Positions 60,259 through 64,000 of a stretch of 64,000 nucleotides of DNA are shown here, piece after piece. Made by a program: the position numbers and the translations under genes. The notes beneath the pieces were generated by a model that had not been told where the DNA came from, searched no databases, and saw only the letters and a program-made list of their open reading frames with translations. Each line of letters opens with the position of its first letter. Positions within the stretch are counted from its first letter, which is position 1. The stretch is from Kryptolebias marmoratus (taxonomy: Eukaryota; Chordata; Actinopteri; Cyprinodontiformes; Rivulidae): NCBI RefSeq assembly GCF_001649575.2, contig NC_051450.1, positions 15,908,378-15,972,377 of the forward strand, read 5' to 3'.

Positions 60259-62687
60259 CTAGTTCTCCTCTCCGCCCATCTGCAGCCGCTTCTTCAGGAG
60301 GTCCAGTTTGTCTTGGGCTAAAGCGTCCCTCAGCGCCCTGAAGAAGCCCTGGTAGTGGCTCGTGTTGTGAATGGCGAGCAGGACCCCGGCCAGCAGCTCG
60401 TTGGTCGCCAGCAGGTGGTGCACGTACGCCCTCTGGTGGTTCTGGCAGCAGTAGCAGCCACACCCCTCCACCAGGGGCCTGAAGTCGTCCTGAAACCTGG
60501 ACCGAAGTTCAGGGAAAGTTAGAGTTAGAGCCGACATCCCCAGCAGCCACACGGGGGCTTATTTATTTATTTTTTTTACAAACCTTTTGTCTTTGAGATT
60601 CACCTCGAAGTGCGTCGCCTGCGTCCGATCGTCACAACCCGGGCCTCCGTTCGGCTGCACCTCCTCGCCTGGAGCACGAAAAACAGTGGCGTGCCTCATT
60701 AACGCTCGAGCCACAATCTCGTCCTCTGACGGGAAACGAGTCCCCAAAGAGACGAGCAGCAGCCAAAAATCAAACACCAATTACACCTAAACCCTCAGTA
60801 ATCCCTGCTGTGCTTCTTATAAATGCTTACTGTCTGCGCTACGAATACTAACATCTGTTTACCGCAGCTGGGTGTTCCTTTTAAGAGGAAATAATTTAAC
60901 AGGAACAGAGAGGAGAAGCGTTCAAAGAAGCAGCAGCTCTGACACTAAAGGATGGGAGGAAAAATAAGATCTGAGGCCGAGCTGGGGAGGAGGAAAAATA
61001 AATAAAGTGGTCCACGGTGATACATGCGATTACACACTTAGAGATTAAAAAGGTAGCAGAGCTGCAAAATGGATCTGGTGGACGCTGAAAACGGCGAAGC
61101 GGCGAACTTTGGACAAAGCATAAAAAGGATATTATTACGTGGTCTGTATGCAGCGGAGAGCCGATAAGAACGAGAAGAAAAACGGGACAAAATGAGGCCA
61201 AAGACAGGAAAAAATGCAAAGCAGGGAGATGCAGCTGCGCTGGAGATAAAGACAGAAAGCAGCGACGACAGATGTGGAAACCAAACTGAAAGAAAACTAA
61301 AAAAAAAAAAAACGTTACAATCACAGCTGTTTTGGTCAAACCTCAAATCAAAATCTAGCGTTCGAAGGTGATTTCATCTCCGACACGGATCGTTTTATGC
61401 CTCTTAGAGACGGGCGCGTCTTTTCAGAGTTCATTTTGTCTATCTGTGAGACTAAAACCCAAACCGCCGGGGCTAATTCCTTCGTGTTGTCGCAGATAAG
61501 CCAGAACCCATTACGCTTTGGGTCGGATCCAAACGGTGTTCTTTAAAGTCAGGAGAGAGAGAGAGAGGGCCGCGTTCTCCAAGAGCCGTTCTGCTCAATT
61601 ACTGTCAGAAACAAACAAAAAGGCATAAAAACTCTGGATTCTGCACTTATCGCTGCAGGAAAAAGACACAAACAAGAACATTTGATTCCCGTTTTAAAAG
61701 AACCGCTTCGTTTTACACTTAAAGGGAGAAAAGCGTAAATATGGCAGAAATAATGTAAGATTTAAGACTATTTCCTAGTTTCCTAGAAGTTAAAAATCCA
61801 CTTTTAAATAAACCTGGCCCTTTAGTTTCTTGTTTTTTTTTTATTCCTGCCACAATTAATAATAAGAATAATACATTTTAATCAAGATAAAGTGTTATTT
61901 AGGTATGATATAGTTCTAAATGCTGTGTTCAGTTTTGTAATATTTCACCGATTTTATTCTGACCTCGAGGCTTTGAATATAATTAAAGGCCTTGAAGGAA
62001 TGCATATCGCCCGCCGGCTTTCAGCTGAGATTACAGCCGTTAATGAGGCTAATGTTGATTAGCTGTAGCGGCCATCTTGAACGGGGTTTACTCCAAACGT
62101 CAATCAGTTATTGATACCAACGCAGTGAGAGTTTTATGAAAATCCATCATGATGTGTTGCTATAACACTACAGACACACAAACACACAGAGGCAAAAACA
62201 TGATCACCCTTTCTGCCTCCATCTAGGAGCCCTGACTGTCTCTGAATCTCACATTTAGAGTCAAACTGTCAGAATCCAACTGAGCGGCTCGAGGACAGCG
62301 GCAAATGGCAAACGAAGTCAGGAGGAGAATTAGTGTATCGCCCAACATGTCAGAGAGGTCTTAACCCGGTGGGGTTTGTAATTGGCCGAGAGGGGAGTTA
62401 CAACGTCTCCAGGGAGGGGTTTGACATCACGGCTGCTCCCGGCGCAGAATCGATCAGAGCCCGACTTCCTTCTGTCAGAGGAGTTCAACGCAGCTTTTTA
62501 ATTAGCTGCAAAGTCGGCGTGGCGGCGCGGATCCCCCCCCTGCCACGCCGCCACGCTGCTGCTTTAGGTTGCTCGTGAGGACAATCATCGGGGTGACGAT
62601 TAATTGTTCCCTCGCTGAAGCGGCTCAGAGCCACGGTATTGATTTGAATTCACCTGCTGGACTCTCCACCCAATTATCCACCTTATC

Positions 62688-62721
<34 letters not shown>

Positions 62722-63792
62722 CAAACCATAATGTTACTGATCATTACATGTCTGTTGTCTCCAGGGTGACGTGAACACAACATCATTAAGAGACAACCGT
62801 CCCTCGTTGACGTCCTCTGCAGGGTCTTTAAAGGATCTAATTGAACACTAACTCCGCCGTGCAGCGGCGTGAGACGAGCGTGAAAATGAACGAACGCCGC
62901 GAGGCTCCGTTATTCAACCACGACTTCAGTTTTATCAGTTAAACGCGACCTCTGTGCAATTAACGACATCAAAGCGCGCCCGCGGTCCCCCGGCGACATT
63001 TCTCCTCCGTGCAGCTCGGCGTATCTCGTCTCGTCGCTCCATCCGTATCTCTCCCGCCATCCAAAAGAAATTATTTCAACGCGCGGAGACGCAGATTTGC
63101 CCCACGACGCTCACGTCCATCAGGAGGTCATTAGAAGCCAAGAAGAGAGCCCACGTGCAGTTTTAAATTACGCTGATTTACCTGAGCGGTCTCTTCAACG
63201 TTTTCTCAATTTATTCATCTCAGCTTCATAAAAAATGTCATTTTGTGGCTTGAGGCAAGGTAGCTTTACCTGAAAAGGTCATTTGCTTCGACTTAGACTT
63301 TTTTTGGCATTAAGGTGTCAGAACAGAGTGACACTTTCAGGAAAAAACCCCAGAAAGGTAATGAAACGAGACATTTAAAAAAAAATGAAGACGATGTAAA
63401 TGTTAAAGACAGTTAACTTGGTTTCTAACTGTGACTCTGAAACAATGAAACAAAGTAAAAAAACAAAGATACAGAATAAAGAAACAAATCTGATGTTTCG
63501 TTAATGAAAGGTTGGTGATGAGGGCTAATTAATTAAGATTCATTTTAGTCGCATTGTTTGCTGAAAGGTAAGATTCCCCACAGAGGTGAGTGACTCCGGT
63601 AACACGGCGCCAAATTTGAGCTCAAAACCTGTAAAATTATTAGAGTTATGGTCAGTTTTGTGTTGGCTAACGTCATCTTAGATCAGACTGACTTTAGCGA
63701 ATCAGCTGCTGATTTACATCTAAATTTAATTAAATCTGTCAGGTGGGTAATGAGATATTTTATTCTCACACACAGGATTAAGGATTATCTGT

Positions 63793-63823
<31 letters not shown>

Positions 63824-63983
63824 GGTCCTACCTGCGCGCTCCAGGTCCGAGTGGATGTCGAAGCGGAAGCAGAGAGCGCCGCCTCGCTCTGTCACCTGGA
63901 AGGGGAAGAAGCCTTCGAACAAATCCACGCCGGCCTCCACGCACGCCAGCACCTCGTCAGGGCGCCCGACGCCCTGCAGCAAT
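60259..63983 (-). CDS. qtrt2: Queuine tRNA-ribosyltransferase accessory subunit 2, C-terminal exons (partial)
   Basis: QTRT2 pairs with catalytic QTRT1 to exchange queuine into the wobble G34 of GUN-anticodon tRNAs; it is the non-catalytic subunit. Three minus-strand exons are seen: 63983-63832 (from [11 protein letters not shown] through [20 protein letters not shown] to [10 protein letters not shown]), 60668-60580 (GEEVQPNGG... [13 protein letters not shown]) and 60489-60259 ([10 protein letters not shown]... to TAG). Phases agree: 1 at the first junction, 0 at the second. The zinc site is complete: GCGCYCC gives Cys-x-Cys-x2-Cys, and a His follows after exactly 25 residues (CQNH...LLAIH). 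At 63983 a CCCAG acceptor precedes the first exon, so earlier exons lie beyond the window. It is convergent with drd3. Confidence 0.93.
62690..62720. repeat. (CA)n microsatellite
   Basis: About 15 CA units in the qtrt2 intron. Confidence 0.95.
63791..63825. repeat. (GT)n followed by an 18-nt G run at the qtrt2 donor
   Basis: Eight or nine GT units run into about 18 G on the plus strand. On the transcribed minus strand this reads C-run then (CA)n, starting only about 6 nt after the splice donor at 63831-63830. Confidence 0.95.
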
Positions 63984-64000
63984 CTGGGCCACACAGAGAG

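Larger units (their letters stand above)
60669..63831 (-). other. qtrt2: qtrt2 intron (3.2 kb)
   Basis: It lies between the Gly codon halves (G|GC). On the minus strand it begins GTAGGAC and goes straight into a C-run and (CA)n tract. It contains a (CA)n microsatellite (62690-62720), a GA tract near 61554-61568, and copies of the dispersed GGCCATCTTGAA family at 62020-62175 and 63585-63770. No exon is recognised inside. Confidence 0.8.

Overview
This window is nuclear DNA from a ray-finned (teleost) fish. Its genes are split by GT-AG introns. It is full of L2-type LINE and tRNA-SINE tails, hAT- and Tc1-like DNA transposon relics, CA/GT/TA microsatellites and homopolymers. The gene order (stefin-like, rhodanese-like, drd3, qtrt2) contains the drd3/qtrt2 pairing known from vertebrate chromosomes. 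The species cannot be fixed from the sequence. Three long N gaps (9832-10100, 11012-11370, 17327-17633) and two single Ns (32695, 56188) show this is a draft assembly.

Layout. 1-3000 is repeat-rich and gene-poor. 3003-3273 (minus) holds two clean exons of a cystatin-B/stefin-like gene; its third exon was not found. 3700-6240 is LINE and other dispersed repeat sequence. 6358-7411 (plus) is a complete four-exon gene for a 178-residue single-domain rhodanese (TSTD1-like). 10101-10530 is a CpG-rich block, probably the drd3 promoter and noncoding first exon. The dopamine D3 receptor gene drd3 then runs from 11957 to 34288 (plus). It has six coding exons giving 433 residues, with every splice phase consistent. 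Its introns carry the most conspicuous non-genic structure of the window: a 1.3-kb imperfect palindrome dense in ACTAGT (13792-15113), a nested pair of terminal-inverted-repeat elements (20351-21546), and an element/Tc1 relic pair (28624-29950).

34.4-60.2 kb is a gene-free interval of about 26 kb. It holds two TAGC-rich higher-order tandem arrays (37854-38470 and 49486-50240), a hAT element nested inside another inverted-repeat element (46091-47223), a second hAT copy with an apparent assembly duplication (55529-56556), a 41-bp minisatellite (51379-51600) and scattered LINE/SINE pieces. The last three recognisable exons of qtrt2 lie on the minus strand at 60259-63983, convergent with drd3; the gene continues past the right edge.

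The genes do not form a functional pathway: a protease inhibitor, a sulfur-transfer enzyme, a catecholamine GPCR and a tRNA-queuosine modification subunit. No new enzymatic or defence system was found. The points most worth a second look are the ACTAGT palindrome in drd3 intron 1, the pair of oppositely oriented TAGC arrays, the nested transposons, the truncated stefin gene and a likely assembly error at 55.9-56.5 kb.
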